Source: Clostridia bacterium
Lineage (GTDB): Bacteria; Bacillota_A; Clostridia; Christensenellales; Aristaeellaceae
Length of the DNA stretch: 64,000 bases
Direction: 5' to 3'
NCBI GenBank assembly: GCA_017525805.1
Contig: JAFXSH010000058.1
Coordinates: forward strand, 9,829 to 73,828
Program-made: the position numbers and the translations under genes
Notes under the pieces: generated by a model
Told to the model about the DNA's origin: nothing
Databases searched by the model: none
The model's input: only the letters and a program-made list of their open reading frames with translations
Part shown: piece by piece, positions 43,263 to 52,082 of the stretch
Position numbering within the stretch: position 1 is the stretch's first letter
Layout of the letters: each line of letters opens with the position of its first letter

Positions 43263-43314
43263 CTTTACCACAGTAAAGCAAATATATGGTAACATACCAC
43301 ACAGATTTTGTCAA
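43263..43314 (-). promoter_or_regulatory. Promoter with inverted-repeat operator for the amino-acid ABC operon
   Basis: Minus-strand TTGACA (43314-43309), 17-bp spacer, TACCAT (43291-43286). Around the predicted transcription start lies CTTTAC-CACA-GTAAAG (43263-43278), a 6-bp inverted repeat that a repressor could bind. Confidence 0.55.
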
Positions 43315-43350
43315 TCTTTTTATTTTCAATTGCATTTTTTCCAATCAAAT

Positions 43351-43374
43351 CGCCGTCCGGAAAGCCGGACGGCG
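43351..43374 (-). terminator. Hairpin after the VanY-like gene
   Basis: CGCCGTCCGG-AAAG-CCGGACGGCG. Only a short T run follows on the minus strand, so moderate confidence as terminator. Confidence 0.55.
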
Positions 43375-43402
43375 AAAGTGAAAGGAGAAGATGTTTACCA
43401 AA

Positions 43403-44545
43403 TCAATAAGCCATGGCGATGATCAGGCCGCCCATGCCGTTGCCGTCCATGTTATCCACAGACACAATCACGTCCCGCGCGGCCCGGGAAACGTTCACGG
43501 TGGCGTCGCCGCCCGCGTAATCCTCGATGCGGACGATTTCATACTTGAGCTGGCCATCCTTGTACACGGCGATATGAGGATGGGCGATCAGATACTCGAT
43601 ATAATCCTCCATGCAGAAGTTCATGATGTGCATCACCGCGGCATTGGGCACGCCCACATAGCGGTAAATGCTCAGCTTGCTGCTCTGGCCGGTCTTGTAG
43701 GATTTATCGGTGACGGTGGCGTTGGGATAGCCCTGCACCGGGAAGCGGAAGATGATGCCGTATTCCCAGCTGTGCTCCACCATCCAGTCGGACTGGGGCA
43801 GCTCATGGAATTTCTTGTCCATGATGGGGTCGCCCTTGGCGTAACGGCCCATGCGGAAGGACAGGCCCGATTCATACTCGCTGGTGCCGGGCACACTGTA
43901 GCCTTCGCTGATGACCTTGTTCACCAGATTGTCGCCGGTAAAGCTGTCCTGATACTTGGCGGCGGCGGTATCGTAATACTGCTGCTGGGTTTCCCTGAGG
44001 CGGTAGCCCTCTTCAATATTATAATGCTCCAGCCCTTCCGCTTTGGCGGCGGACAGCATGCTGCCCAGGGCGGTAATGGCGGGAGAAAGCAGCTTTACGT
44101 TGGCGTTGGCGGTGGGGATGGTTTTATCCGTGGCGTGAACGCCTAAAAACTCACAGGCGGCCAAATCGTCGGGCACCGCGTGCCAGCGGTTCACCAGCAA
44201 CATGCCGCTGGAAATCAGTTCCTGCCGGGAAGCGGTATAGGTTTTGGTATTGGTCAGGGGGAATTCGCTCACGTCGATCACGTCCCAGCCCTCCTGCTTG
44301 GGGGTGGGCCATTCCGGCGTTTCCACTTGGCTGGCGGCCGCCTGCTCCTCCGCTTTGGCCTGATTGTACGCCTCCTTCAGGCGGTCGTTTTCCTGCTGGG
44401 CCAGGGCGGCGTTTTCCGCTTCCTGGGCTTTGACGGACTGATCCAGCAGCATATAACCCGCGCCGCAGATCACGGTGAGCACAAACAATACGATCAGAAT
44501 GCGCACAAGCTTGCCATAAGCATCCGCGCTGCGCTTTTTCGCCAT
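43403..44545 (-). CDS. VanY-like M15 peptidase homologue without zinc ligands
   Basis: 380 residues. Short cytoplasmic N-terminus, one membrane helix (about 13-33), a coiled coil (about 40-75, KAQEAENAALAQQEND), then an M15/VanY-like extracytoplasmic domain. Alignable landmarks of VanY are present, including SEYESGLSFRMG (about 222-232), WEYGIIFRFP and IYRYVGVPNA. In active VanY these read SEHxxGLAxD and WHxRYVG: here the zinc His is Tyr224, the zinc Asp is Arg231, and the second His is Ile293. So it is probably not a metallopeptidase but a cell-wall-binding or regulatory pseudoenzyme. AAGGTGAAAAGA precedes ATG 44545. Confidence 0.83.
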   Translation of the reverse strand: MAKKRSADAYGKLVRILIVLFVLTVICGAGYMLLDQSVKAQEAENAALAQQENDRLKEAYNQAKAEEQAAASQVETPEWPTPKQEGWDVIDVSEFPLTNTKTYTASRQELISSGMLLVNRWHAVPDDLAACEFLGVHATDKTIPTANANVKLLSPAITALGSMLSAAKAEGLEHYNIEEGYRLRETQQQYYDTAAAKYQDSFTGDNLVNKVISEGYSVPGTSEYESGLSFRMGRYAKGDPIMDKKFHELPQSDWMVEHSWEYGIIFRFPVQGYPNATVTDKSYKTGQSSKLSIYRYVGVPNAAVMHIMNFCMEDYIEYLIAHPHIAVYKDGQLKYEIVRIEDYAGGDATVNVSRAARDVIVSVDNMDGNGMGGLIIAMAY

Positions 44546-44618
44546 TCTTTTCACCTTCCATAAGGCGCCGGAGCGCCCGATTTTCTCAAAGCAGAATGAA
44601 TTCCATTTCCACCCCCTA

Positions 44619-44647
44619 AATATATCAAAAATATTACGAAATGTCAA
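44619..44647 (-). promoter_or_regulatory. Promoter of the VanY-like gene
   Basis: Minus-strand TTGACA (44647-44642), 17-bp spacer, TATATT (44624-44619). Confidence 0.7.
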
Positions 44648-44704
44648 CGTTTTTTAATAGAAACAATGCTGGCATGGGTGATTGTTACAATTGATACAGC
44701 ACAT

Positions 44705-44786
44705 AAAGAGTTGAGAGTTAAGATAATATAGGCTTTACAGCGGAACCCATAAAGCCAACTATATAAATCTTCACTCTCAACTCTTT
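44705..44786. repeat. Palindromic GAGTTGAGAG element, copy 2
   Basis: 82 bp. AAAGAGTTGAGAGTTAAGAT (44705-44724) is the inverted repeat of the right end (44767-44786) with one mismatch. An inner GGCTTTA (44731-44737)/TAAAGCC (44750-44756) extends the stem. Non-coding, AT-rich, between the VanY-like gene and the sirtuin. Same terminal motif as the copy at 7779. Confidence 0.75.
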
Positions 44787-44806
44787 GTACTGCACTCTTC
44801 GTTTTT

Positions 44807-45550
44807 TCATTGATTGTCCTGATCCAGCAGCTTCATGGCCGCTTCCAGGGTTTTGCCGATGGGCGCGCTGATGCACAGGTCAGCCCTGCGGTCCATGGAG
44901 GTGGGCGAACGGTTGATGATCACCAGGGGGCCGCGATAGCCCTCCACAAAGCCCGCCGCGGGATATACGGACAGGGAGGTGCCGCCGATGATCAGCAGAT
45001 CGGCGTGTTCAATGGCGTAGATCGCCTCTTCGATAGCGCCGGGGGGCAATTGTTCCCCGTAGAGCACCACGTCGGGCTTCACCACGCCGCCGCATGCACA
45101 GCGGGGGACGCCCTGTGAATGCAGTATTTCTTCCATAGAAAAGTCTTTTCCGCAGCGGGTGCAGGAATTGCGCAGCACGGTGCCGTGCAGCTCGATCACG
45201 TTTTTGCTGCCCGCCAGCTGGTGCAGGCCGTCGATATTCTGGGTGATCACGGCGGAGAGGATGCCCCGCTTTTCCAGCTCTGCCAGGGCCAGATGGGCCG
45301 GGTTGGGCTTGGCGTCCGGGAAAAGCATCTTTTTCCGGTAAAAATCATAAAACGCTTCCGTTTTCGTCCAAAAATACCCATGGCTGAGGATGGTTTCCGG
45401 CGGATCGCTCCATTGCTGGTGATACAGGCCGTCGGTGCTGCGGAAATCCGGAATGCCGCTTTCCGTGGACACCCCGGCCCCGCCGAAAAACACTGCCCGC
45501 CGGGCGTTTTTGAGCATTTTCGCCAGCTTTTCCTGCAAGTTTTCCTCCAC
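44807..45550 (-). CDS. cobB: Sir2-family NAD-dependent protein deacylase
   Basis: 247 residues. Sirtuin with GAGVSTESGIPDFRS (about 22-36), TQNIDGLHQLAG, catalytic His in ELHGTV and a zinc site of four cysteines (CTRCG and CACGG). It removes acyl groups from lysine using NAD. The start is a GTG at 45550 with GGAGGGATACAAA upstream; no ATG is in a suitable place. Stands alone on the minus strand. Downstream (towards lower coordinates) is a palindromic element. Confidence 0.95.
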   Translation of the reverse strand: MEENLQEKLAKMLKNARRAVFFGGAGVSTESGIPDFRSTDGLYHQQWSDPPETILSHGYFWTKTEAFYDFYRKKMLFPDAKPNPAHLALAELEKRGILSAVITQNIDGLHQLAGSKNVIELHGTVLRNSCTRCGKDFSMEEILHSQGVPRCACGGVVKPDVVLYGEQLPPGAIEEAIYAIEHADLLIIGGTSLSVYPAAGFVEGYRGPLVIINRSPTSMDRRADLCISAPIGKTLEAAMKLLDQDNQ

Positions 45551-45700
45551 TTTGTATCCCTCCCTTTTTTAGTCAATATTATGGCGCACCAGTACGCAAA
45601 AGTCAAGGATGCCCCTCCGATATTGGTCAAATTCGTTCCGCCGGAAACAATTTTTGCATAAGCATAAAATATTCCCGTAAAATTTTGTTAGTTTTATGGA

Positions 45701-45729
45701 TTTTCAAAAGGGACAAAACCATGTATAAT
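45701..45729 (+). promoter_or_regulatory. Promoter of the MsmX-like ATPase gene
   Basis: TATAAT (45724-45729) with a poor -35 TTTTCA (45701-45706) at 17 bp. The leader is about 80 bases. Confidence 0.5.
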
Positions 45730-45816
45730 GTAACCATCTTAGTGGGAGGGGAAGAATTGCTCTTTTTCCTCTCCCCGGGACAGAATATCAGACGATTGTA
45801 AAAGGAGGATTCATTC

Positions 45817-46938
45817 ATGAGCAGCGTATCTCTGCAGCACATCTACAAGGTTTATGCCGGTGGCGTCACCGCCGTAAGCGATTTCAATCTGGAAATTGAA
45901 GATAAGGAATTTATCGTTCTGGTCGGCCCCTCTGGCTGCGGTAAGTCCACCACCCTGCGTATGGTCGCCGGTCTGGAAGAAATCAGCGACGGCGAACTGT
46001 ACATCGGCGACAAGCTGGTGAACGACGTTGCCCCCAAGGATCGCGACATCGCCATGGTGTTCCAGAACTACGCTCTGTATCCCCATATGACGGTTTATGA
46101 CAACATGGCTTTCGGCCTGAAACTGCGCAAGACCCCCAAGGATGAAATCAAGCGCCGCGTGGAAGAAGCCGCCCGCGTTCTGGACATCGCCCACCTGCTC
46201 AACCGTAAGCCCAAGGCTTTGTCCGGCGGTCAGCGCCAGCGTGTTGCTCTGGGCCGCGCCATCGTGCGTGAACCCAAGGTCTTCCTGATGGACGAACCTC
46301 TGTCCAACCTGGACGCTAAGCTGCGTGTTCAGATGCGTACTGAAATCACCAAGCTGCATCAGCGCCTGCAGACCACCTTCATCTACGTTACCCACGACCA
46401 GACCGAGGCCATGACCATGGGCTCCCGTATCGTGATCATGAAGGATGGCTTCATCCAGCAGGTGGACACCCCCCAGAACAACTACGACTATCCCGCCAAC
46501 AAGTTCGTGGCCGGCTTCATCGGATCTCCCCAGATGAACTTCTTCGACGTCCGCCTGCAGAAGGAAGACGGCAAGATCGTGGCCGTGTTCGGCGACAACA
46601 AGATCGTCGTGCCCCAGGAAAAGATCGCCAAGTTCAAGGATGAAAGCTACATTGGCAAGGAAGTCACCATGGGCATCCGTCCCGAAAACATCGACGACGA
46701 TCCCGAATTCGTGGCCACCCATCCCGACGCCACCATGAAGGTGCACGTGGAAGTGACCGAATTGATGGGCTCCGAAACCTATCTGTACTTCTCCACCTCC
46801 GGCAAGGAAGAAAACGTTATTGCCCGCGTTGACCCGCGCACCAAGACCCGCGCCGGAGACGATGTGAAGGTGGCCCTGGATACCACCCGCCTGCACTTCT
46901 TCGATAAGGACACCGAAGAAACCATCATGAACCGCTGA
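45817..46938 (+). CDS. MsmX/UgpC-type sugar ABC transporter ATP-binding protein
   Basis: 373 residues. ATPase 1-235 with [34 protein letters not shown] and [16 protein letters not shown]-terminal TOBE/OB-fold regulatory domain (about 240-373). This is the MsmX/UgpC class, which often serves several sugar importers from a separate locus. It is alone, with its own promoter and terminator. The permeases and binding protein at 53-57 kb have no ATPase, so it is their probable partner. AAAGGAGGATTCATTC precedes the start. The codon use is highly biased, as for a strongly expressed gene. Confidence 0.93.
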   Translation: MSSVSLQHIYKVYAGGVTAVSDFNLEIEDKEFIVLVGPSGCGKSTTLRMVAGLEEISDGELYIGDKLVNDVAPKDRDIAMVFQNYALYPHMTVYDNMAFGLKLRKTPKDEIKRRVEEAARVLDIAHLLNRKPKALSGGQRQRVALGRAIVREPKVFLMDEPLSNLDAKLRVQMRTEITKLHQRLQTTFIYVTHDQTEAMTMGSRIVIMKDGFIQQVDTPQNNYDYPANKFVAGFIGSPQMNFFDVRLQKEDGKIVAVFGDNKIVVPQEKIAKFKDESYIGKEVTMGIRPENIDDDPEFVATHPDATMKVHVEVTELMGSETYLYFSTSGKEENVIARVDPRTKTRAGDDVKVALDTTRLHFFDKDTEETIMNR

Positions 46939-46955
46939 TCAACATCCGTCTTTTT

Positions 46956-46985
46956 CGCCGGAGGGCTTGCCCTCCGGCGTTTTTC
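46956..46985 (+). terminator. Terminator of the MsmX-like gene
   Basis: CGCCGGAGGG-CTTG-CCCTCCGGCG followed by TTTTTC. A second hairpin, GAAACGGCGGC/GCCGCCGTTTC, lies at 47003-47031 next to the convergent gene. Confidence 0.88.
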
Positions 46986-47037
46986 TTTCGCGGTGAGATA
47001 GCGAAACGGCGGCACCTCCGGCCGCCGTTTCAAAATC

Positions 47038-47577
47038 TCAAAAATGCCCTGTAACGCTTTCCTTTTTATATACCAGCATCCCTTGCCCGTAAGGGTCGTC
47101 CTCCGCCCCGTATTCCTCCGCAACAAATTGGTATCCGTTCTTTTCCAGGACGCGGACGGAAGCAATGTTCCCGTGAAGCACGCGGCCATACAGGGCTTTT
47201 ATTCCCATCGTCGAAAGGATGTACTCCGTCATGGCGTCCACCAATTCCGTGGCATAGCCTTTTCCGCTATAGCTTTCACAGATCGTGAAGCCGATTTCCA
47301 CTTCGTCCGGCTTTCCATCCACCTCGTTGACGCCCGTATCTCCGATCAATTCGCCGGTTTCCTTCCATACCACCGCCAGCACATAAGGCAAATGCCCGTT
47401 CTGAACGCAATCCGCGAAAAACGCCGCCGCGTCCCTGGCTTCTTCCAAGTCCGCGTAGCATTCATTGGGGATCCACTTTTTGACCGTTTCCTCCTGATGA
47501 TTTGCGTACAAACTTTGGGCATCCTCCAAAGTAAACGCCCGAACGCCCATATGCGCTGTTTCAAATAAGTATTGCAT
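47038..47577 (-). CDS. GNAT-family acetyltransferase (RimJ/RimL type)
   Basis: 179 residues. Starts with the RimJ/RimL N-terminal pattern (ALDLRAFTLED-like: MGVRAFTLEDAQSLYANHQEE) and continues to the acetyl-CoA-binding GYATELVDAMTEYIL helix and a VRVLEKNGYQFVAEE end, typical of GNAT_3. Substrate unknown; relatives acetylate amines, ribosomal protein N-termini or antibiotics. It lies downstream of the convergent MsmX-like gene and 24 bases after the GT-C gene on the same strand, so it may be co-transcribed with that gene. Confidence 0.85.
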   Translation of the reverse strand: MQYLFETAHMGVRAFTLEDAQSLYANHQEETVKKWIPNECYADLEEARDAAAFFADCVQNGHLPYVLAVVWKETGELIGDTGVNEVDGKPDEVEIGFTICESYSGKGYATELVDAMTEYILSTMGIKALYGRVLHGNIASVRVLEKNGYQFVAEEYGAEDDPYGQGMLVYKKESVTGHF

Positions 47578-47601
47578 ATCTTTGTCTTCCTCAGCGTGCG
47601 G

Positions 47602-48825
47602 TCAGAGATGGACCTGAATGGTGCCCCAAACCATGAACGCGAACACGGCGGCCAGCACAACGTATTCCACGATGCCGGGCCGCTTTTTTTCGGGCGTCAG
47701 CAGCAGGTAGAAAAAGGTATAGGGCACCAGGTCCACGGCGTAGCGCGCCCCTAACTGGTAGCCGCCGAAGGTGCGGTGCATCAGCAGCAGGAAAGCGTGG
47801 GCCACGCAGGCCAGCAGCACCACCGCCTTCTCCGCGCGCATCCTGCGCCGGAACAGGTCCACGATGAACCAATACAGCATCAGCACCAGGGTGGGACAAG
47901 CGATCAGCATGGAAAACCCGAATTTCTGAAACTCCAAATCGCTGTTCAGGGGCAGGCCCCACAGGAAGGTTTTCAGATTCTTGGCTACATGGTCCACTGA
48001 AAACTGAATGCCGCCCTGGGTGGAGAACTCCGGCAGGTAATTGTGGCCAAATTCCAAGGGATCCCCAAAGCGGACATAATTGTACAGCCCCAGCCCGAAC
48101 GCCACGCAAATGCCCAAGCAGACACCCGGCAGCAGGGCCCGCGCCATGCTTTTGACGTTCTTTCCCTCCCGACGGTTGGCCGCGAGATAGGCCGCGAAAA
48201 GTGGCAGGCCGTACAGAGCGTTAAAGGGGCGGCAGCCAACCGCTAAGGCGTAGCCTATCAGCGCCAGGGTGGGCCGGTCCAAGGATAAGAAACACACGGC
48301 GGCGGTGGTGAGGAAGAACGCCAGCACCTGGGCGTGATACCATACCGCGCCGTCCAACGTCAGCGGCAGCAGGGAGGAAGCAAAGCAGAACAGGAAGGAA
48401 AAAATGCCAGCCTCCCATTTTTTGTACCCCCTGTGCTTGAGGGCTTCATACATCAGCAGACACGCCCCCAGGGCGTAAAGCTTCACCAGCAGATTATCCG
48501 GCGTGTCCCAGCCGAACAGGTATGTCAGCGGCAGCAGCACCACCGAGGGCAGCGGCGGAAAGGACACATAATAATCGCCCTGGTAAACGGCCAGTTCCAA
48601 ATACGATACGTCATACGGCAGATGCAGCAGCCCGTCCCGCCATGCCATGGCCTGGCGGGTATAGGTATTGTAGGCGGTGGGTCCCGCAAAGCTCTTATTG
48701 GTGATCAAGCACAGCGCGGCCCACAGCGCGGCCATGGCCACAATTAAAAGCAGCGGCGTTTTATCCCGCCGCAGGAATCCGAATATCTGTTTCATTTCTT
48801 TCACATCATGATCGAAAAATATCAT
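47602..48825 (-). CDS. GT-C-type polytopic membrane glycosyltransferase-like protein
   Basis: 407 residues, about ten membrane helices. The first outside loop (about 45-85) carries a DVSYLELAVYQGDYYVSFPPLP segment (shown only in part: GDYYVSFPPLPS), similar to PMT/ArnT-like dolichyl- or undecaprenyl-phosphate-sugar transferases, where acidic residues in loop 1 act in catalysis. Sugar donor and acceptor unknown. Start: ATG 48825 follows directly after a strong hairpin that includes its GGAG; ATG 48795 (MKQIFGFLRR) is a plausible alternative. Confidence 0.72.
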   Translation of the reverse strand: MIFFDHDVKEMKQIFGFLRRDKTPLLLIVAMAALWAALCLITNKSFAGPTAYNTYTRQAMAWRDGLLHLPYDVSYLELAVYQGDYYVSFPPLPSVVLLPLTYLFGWDTPDNLLVKLYALGACLLMYEALKHRGYKKWEAGIFSFLFCFASSLLPLTLDGAVWYHAQVLAFFLTTAAVCFLSLDRPTLALIGYALAVGCRPFNALYGLPLFAAYLAANRREGKNVKSMARALLPGVCLGICVAFGLGLYNYVRFGDPLEFGHNYLPEFSTQGGIQFSVDHVAKNLKTFLWGLPLNSDLEFQKFGFSMLIACPTLVLMLYWFIVDLFRRRMRAEKAVVLLACVAHAFLLLMHRTFGGYQLGARYAVDLVPYTFFYLLLTPEKKRPGIVEYVVLAAVFAFMVWGTIQVHL

Positions 48826-48826
48826 C

Positions 48827-48860
48827 CGGCGCTCCGGGGCGGCTTTGCCCCGGAGCGCCG
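48827..48860 (-). promoter_or_regulatory. Strong hairpin overlapping the ribosome site of the GT-C gene
   Basis: Perfect 14-bp stem CGGCGCTCCGGGGC with its complement, 6-base loop, ending one base before ATG 48825. The GGAG ribosome site is in the stem. It could end transcription from the SBP gene or regulate GT-C translation. Confidence 0.6.
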
Positions 48861-48866
48861 CTCAGT

Positions 48867-49946
48867 TCAGTTCCCGGCGTTCATTCCCGCAAGGAATTCA
48901 ACGAATGTTTTCAGCGCCACCGGCACCAGCATATCGGAATAATAAGCGTCGGTGATGATGGTGCCATGAGGCATGTCCCGCTTGCCGAAGTCGGTAAAAC
49001 TCATGAACCCACGAGCCTGAACAAAAACTTCCCGTTCTTCCTCCGTCGATTGATCGAGCATCTGCTGAAGGCGGGCTTCCCGCTCTTCCTCCGTCATCAT
49101 CGAAAGCTTGATGGATTCGCTGTTTGTCCGGGTCCAGAACACCGCGTCCACGGTACCGCTGGCCAACGCGGCGGCGCGGCCCATGCTGTCCACCTGCACC
49201 AGTTCGATGTTCTTGTTGACGCGGCGGCTGATCTCCGCCAGCAGCGCGGTATTGAAGCCCGCGGGGGTGCCGTCGGGCGCCACGTAGTCCATGGGCGGCA
49301 GGCTGCCGGTAACGGCGACCTTGACGGTCTCCGCGCCTTCAAGGGCGGGCATTTCCACGGGGACGATCTCGCCGCTCACAGCCGTTTCAATGTGCTCCTG
49401 AACCAGTTTTTCCAGGGTGCCGTCTTCCTTGACGGCGGCAATCGCGGCGTTGAATTCGTCCCGCAGCGCTTCATTCCCCTCCAGCATCATGAAAGCGAAG
49501 TCATTGTTGAGCAAACCCTTGTAGGCCATTTTGACGAACAGGCTGGCGTTTTCGTCCAGCGGTTTGAACACGGTGGTCTGCGCCAGTTCGTCGTTGTTGG
49601 CGCACAGATACGCGGCGGTGGTGGAAAAGATGTTCAGAATCTCCACGTCCCCGGCGGTCAGCGCCATCACCATGGCGTCCAGCGTGTCGTAGTAGACGGG
49701 CTGGAACTTCACCGGGTTGTCCGGGTTGTTCGGAATCGAGGGAAGCAGGTTTTCGCTGTAACCCTCCGCCGCCACAAGATCAGCGATCATGATGGTGGCC
49801 TGGATGGTGCCGACCAGTTCTTCCTCGGTTTGATTCAGCAGGGAAAGCACGCCGATCCGCTCCGTGCGGGCTTCTTCCGCGTGAACGATGGGGCAGAGCG
49901 CCAGGATCATCACCAGCGCCAGGGACAGGGCAATCAGCTTCTTCAT
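48867..49946 (-). CDS. Orphan solute-binding protein with two rearranged SBP_bac_3 parts
   Basis: 359 residues. Signal peptide about 1-23 (cleavage near VHA; no clean lipobox). Residues 85-190 look like the second half of an SBP_bac_3 protein (DTLDAMVMALTAGDVEIL, LRDEFNAAIAAVKEDGTL is a C-terminal end). Residues 205-260 look like the first half of another (VAVTGSLPPMDYVAPDGTPAGF, LLAEISRRVNKNIELV, SGTVDAVFW). A charged tail to 359 follows. So the protein seems to be a partial or rearranged tandem. No permease or ATPase adjoins. Could be a sensor or a decoy-like receptor. A TGAGGAGGTATACCC-type ribosome site supports the start. Confidence 0.8.
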   Translation of the reverse strand: MKKLIALSLALVMILALCPIVHAEEARTERIGVLSLLNQTEEELVGTIQATIMIADLVAAEGYSENLLPSIPNNPDNPVKFQPVYYDTLDAMVMALTAGDVEILNIFSTTAAYLCANNDELAQTTVFKPLDENASLFVKMAYKGLLNNDFAFMMLEGNEALRDEFNAAIAAVKEDGTLEKLVQEHIETAVSGEIVPVEMPALEGAETVKVAVTGSLPPMDYVAPDGTPAGFNTALLAEISRRVNKNIELVQVDSMGRAAALASGTVDAVFWTRTNSESIKLSMMTEEEREARLQQMLDQSTEEEREVFVQARGFMSFTDFGKRDMPHGTIITDAYYSDMLVPVALKTFVEFLAGMNAGN

Positions 49947-50006
49947 GGGTATACCTCCTCAATATGATATGCGGAAACGCTCGCTTCCGCGGGAAAACGG
50001 GATGAA

Positions 50007-52055
50007 TTACTCCACCGGCGCGGCGATTTCGGCGGGACCCTGAATGCGGGCTTCCTGGGAATTGAGCAGCGGTTCTTCCCGCTTGACCCGGCGGTATTTT
50101 CCGTTCTTTTTCATTTCCCAGGCTTTCATGTTGTCGTTCAGTTCGTCGTTCAGGGAGGCGATAATGCGGTTCTGCAAGGCCGGGTCCTCGATGGGGAACA
50201 TCAGCTCCACCCGCTTATCCAGGTTTCGGGGCATCCAGTCGGCGGAAGAGAGATAAACCTCCTTCTCTCCCCCGTTTTCAAACACATAGGCCCTGGTATG
50301 CTCCAGCAGGCGGCCCACGATGGACCGCACCCGCAGATTTTCCCGCCCGCCGGTTTTCAGGCAGCACATGCCGCGCACGATCAGATCGATTTCCACGCCA
50401 GCGTCGGCGGCCTTATAAACCATCTTGATGATTTTGGGGTCCACCAGGGAATTCATTTTGGCGGTGATCCGGGCAGGCAGCCCCGCTTCGGCGTGTTCGA
50501 TTTCCCGGCGGATCAGGCGCTTGAAAACCTTGCGCAGGTGCGTAGGCGCTTCCACCAGTTTCTCCATTTCCGTGGATTCGCCGTAGCCTGTGACCCGATT
50601 GAAATAATTCACGGCGTCCCGGCCAATGGCCTCGTCGCAGGTGAACAGGCCCATATCCGTGTACAGCTTGGCGGTCACGTCGTTATAATTGCCGGTGCCC
50701 AAATGCACGTAGCGGCGAAGGCCGTCCGGCTCCTTGCGCACCACGCAGGTGATCTTGCTGTGGGTTTTCAGCTTGGGCACGCCGTAAAACACGTGGCACC
50801 CCGCCTTTTCCAAAGCTAAGCACCAGTTGATGTTGTTTTCCTCGTCAAAACGGGCGCGCACCTCCACCAGCACCGTCACCTGCTTGCCCGCCTGGGCGGC
50901 ACGGATCAGCGCCGCCACGATGGGCGACTTTCCGCTGACGCGGTACAGGGTCTGCTTGATGGCCATCACGTTCTGATCCTCCGCGGCCTCGCAGATGAAG
51001 CGCAGCACGGGATCAAAGCTGTCGTAGGGATGGTTCACCAGGATATCCCCGCCGCGGATGGCGCGGAAAATGGAGCCCTCCTGGCGGAAGCGCTCGTCGA
51101 TCCGGGGCGTGAAGGGCGGGAAGCGCAGGTCGTCAAACTCCGGCAGAGAGGAAATCTGCTTCATGAAATAGTCGAGGTTCAAAGGGCCAGGCACGGAAAA
51201 AACGCCTTCCTCGGCCACGTCCAAATACTTTTTCAGCCGCGCCAGCAGGCGTGCGTCGCCGCCCACCGGCACCTCTAAGCGCACCACTCTGCCCCATTTG
51301 CGCTTTTTCAGGTTCTTCTGCATTTCCACGATCAGGGCGTCGGCGTCGCTGTCGTTATAAAGAAAATCGGTGTTGCGGGTAACGCGGAAAGGCAGCACCG
51401 CCATGGGATGGGCCTTGCCGAACAGCCGGTGGGAAAAGGCGGCGATCACCTGCTCCAGCATCACGCCCCGGGCCTTGCCCCGGCCCATGGGCAGCATCAC
51501 CACCCTGGGCAGCGTGGAGGGAACGGTCAGCAGCGCCATGCGCGGCGCGCCCGTTCGCACGGTGGCCGGCAGCAGCAGGGCCAAATACAGGTGCTTGGAC
51601 GCCAGCAGAGGGAAGGGCCGCTTGTCGTCGATGGCGCGGGGCGTCATCAGGGGCTGCACCTGCTCGTCAAAATAGTGGCTCAGCCATTCCCGCTGTTCCT
51701 TGTTCAATTCCTCGATCTTGAGGAAATGAATGCCGCTTTGCGACAGGGCAGGCACATATTCCGTGTTCAGCAGTTCATACTGCCTCGTCACCTGCTCCTG
51801 CACCGCCGGGAAAATCTCGTCCAGCTGTTCCCGGGGCGTGAGGCCCGAAGGATCCTTTTTCTTGTCCCCCGCGAACGCGGCCCGCACCAGAGAACCCACC
51901 CGCACCATGAAAAACTCGTCTAAATTGGTGGAGCAGATGGACAGAAATTTGCCCCGTTCCAGCAGCGGGTTATCGGCGTTTGCCGCTTCCTCCAGCACCC
52001 GGCGGTTGAAATCGATCCAGCTCAATTCCCGATTGATGATTTCCTTTTTGGCCAT
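50007..52055 (-). CDS. ppk: Polyphosphate kinase 1
   Basis: 682 residues, normal length. Starts with the N-terminal helical domain (ELSWIDFNRRVLEEA), a head domain, and two C-terminal phospholipase-D-like domains. The autophosphorylated His is likely His432 in KTHSKITCVV; YVHLGTGNYN follows, and the second His would lie near the C-terminus. It makes polyphosphate from ATP, reversibly. In this window it belongs with the Na/Pi importer and the PhoR-like kinase as a phosphate-handling set, though they are not adjacent. It lies 27 bases after the metallophosphoesterase gene on the same strand. Confidence 0.96.
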   Translation of the reverse strand: MAKKEIINRELSWIDFNRRVLEEAANADNPLLERGKFLSICSTNLDEFFMVRVGSLVRAAFAGDKKKDPSGLTPREQLDEIFPAVQEQVTRQYELLNTEYVPALSQSGIHFLKIEELNKEQREWLSHYFDEQVQPLMTPRAIDDKRPFPLLASKHLYLALLLPATVRTGAPRMALLTVPSTLPRVVMLPMGRGKARGVMLEQVIAAFSHRLFGKAHPMAVLPFRVTRNTDFLYNDSDADALIVEMQKNLKKRKWGRVVRLEVPVGGDARLLARLKKYLDVAEEGVFSVPGPLNLDYFMKQISSLPEFDDLRFPPFTPRIDERFRQEGSIFRAIRGGDILVNHPYDSFDPVLRFICEAAEDQNVMAIKQTLYRVSGKSPIVAALIRAAQAGKQVTVLVEVRARFDEENNINWCLALEKAGCHVFYGVPKLKTHSKITCVVRKEPDGLRRYVHLGTGNYNDVTAKLYTDMGLFTCDEAIGRDAVNYFNRVTGYGESTEMEKLVEAPTHLRKVFKRLIRREIEHAEAGLPARITAKMNSLVDPKIIKMVYKAADAGVEIDLIVRGMCCLKTGGRENLRVRSIVGRLLEHTRAYVFENGGEKEVYLSSADWMPRNLDKRVELMFPIEDPALQNRIIASLNDELNDNMKAWEMKKNGKYRRVKREEPLLNSQEARIQGPAEIAAPVE

Positions 52056-52082
52056 GGGTATTTACACATCCTTTTGTATTGA

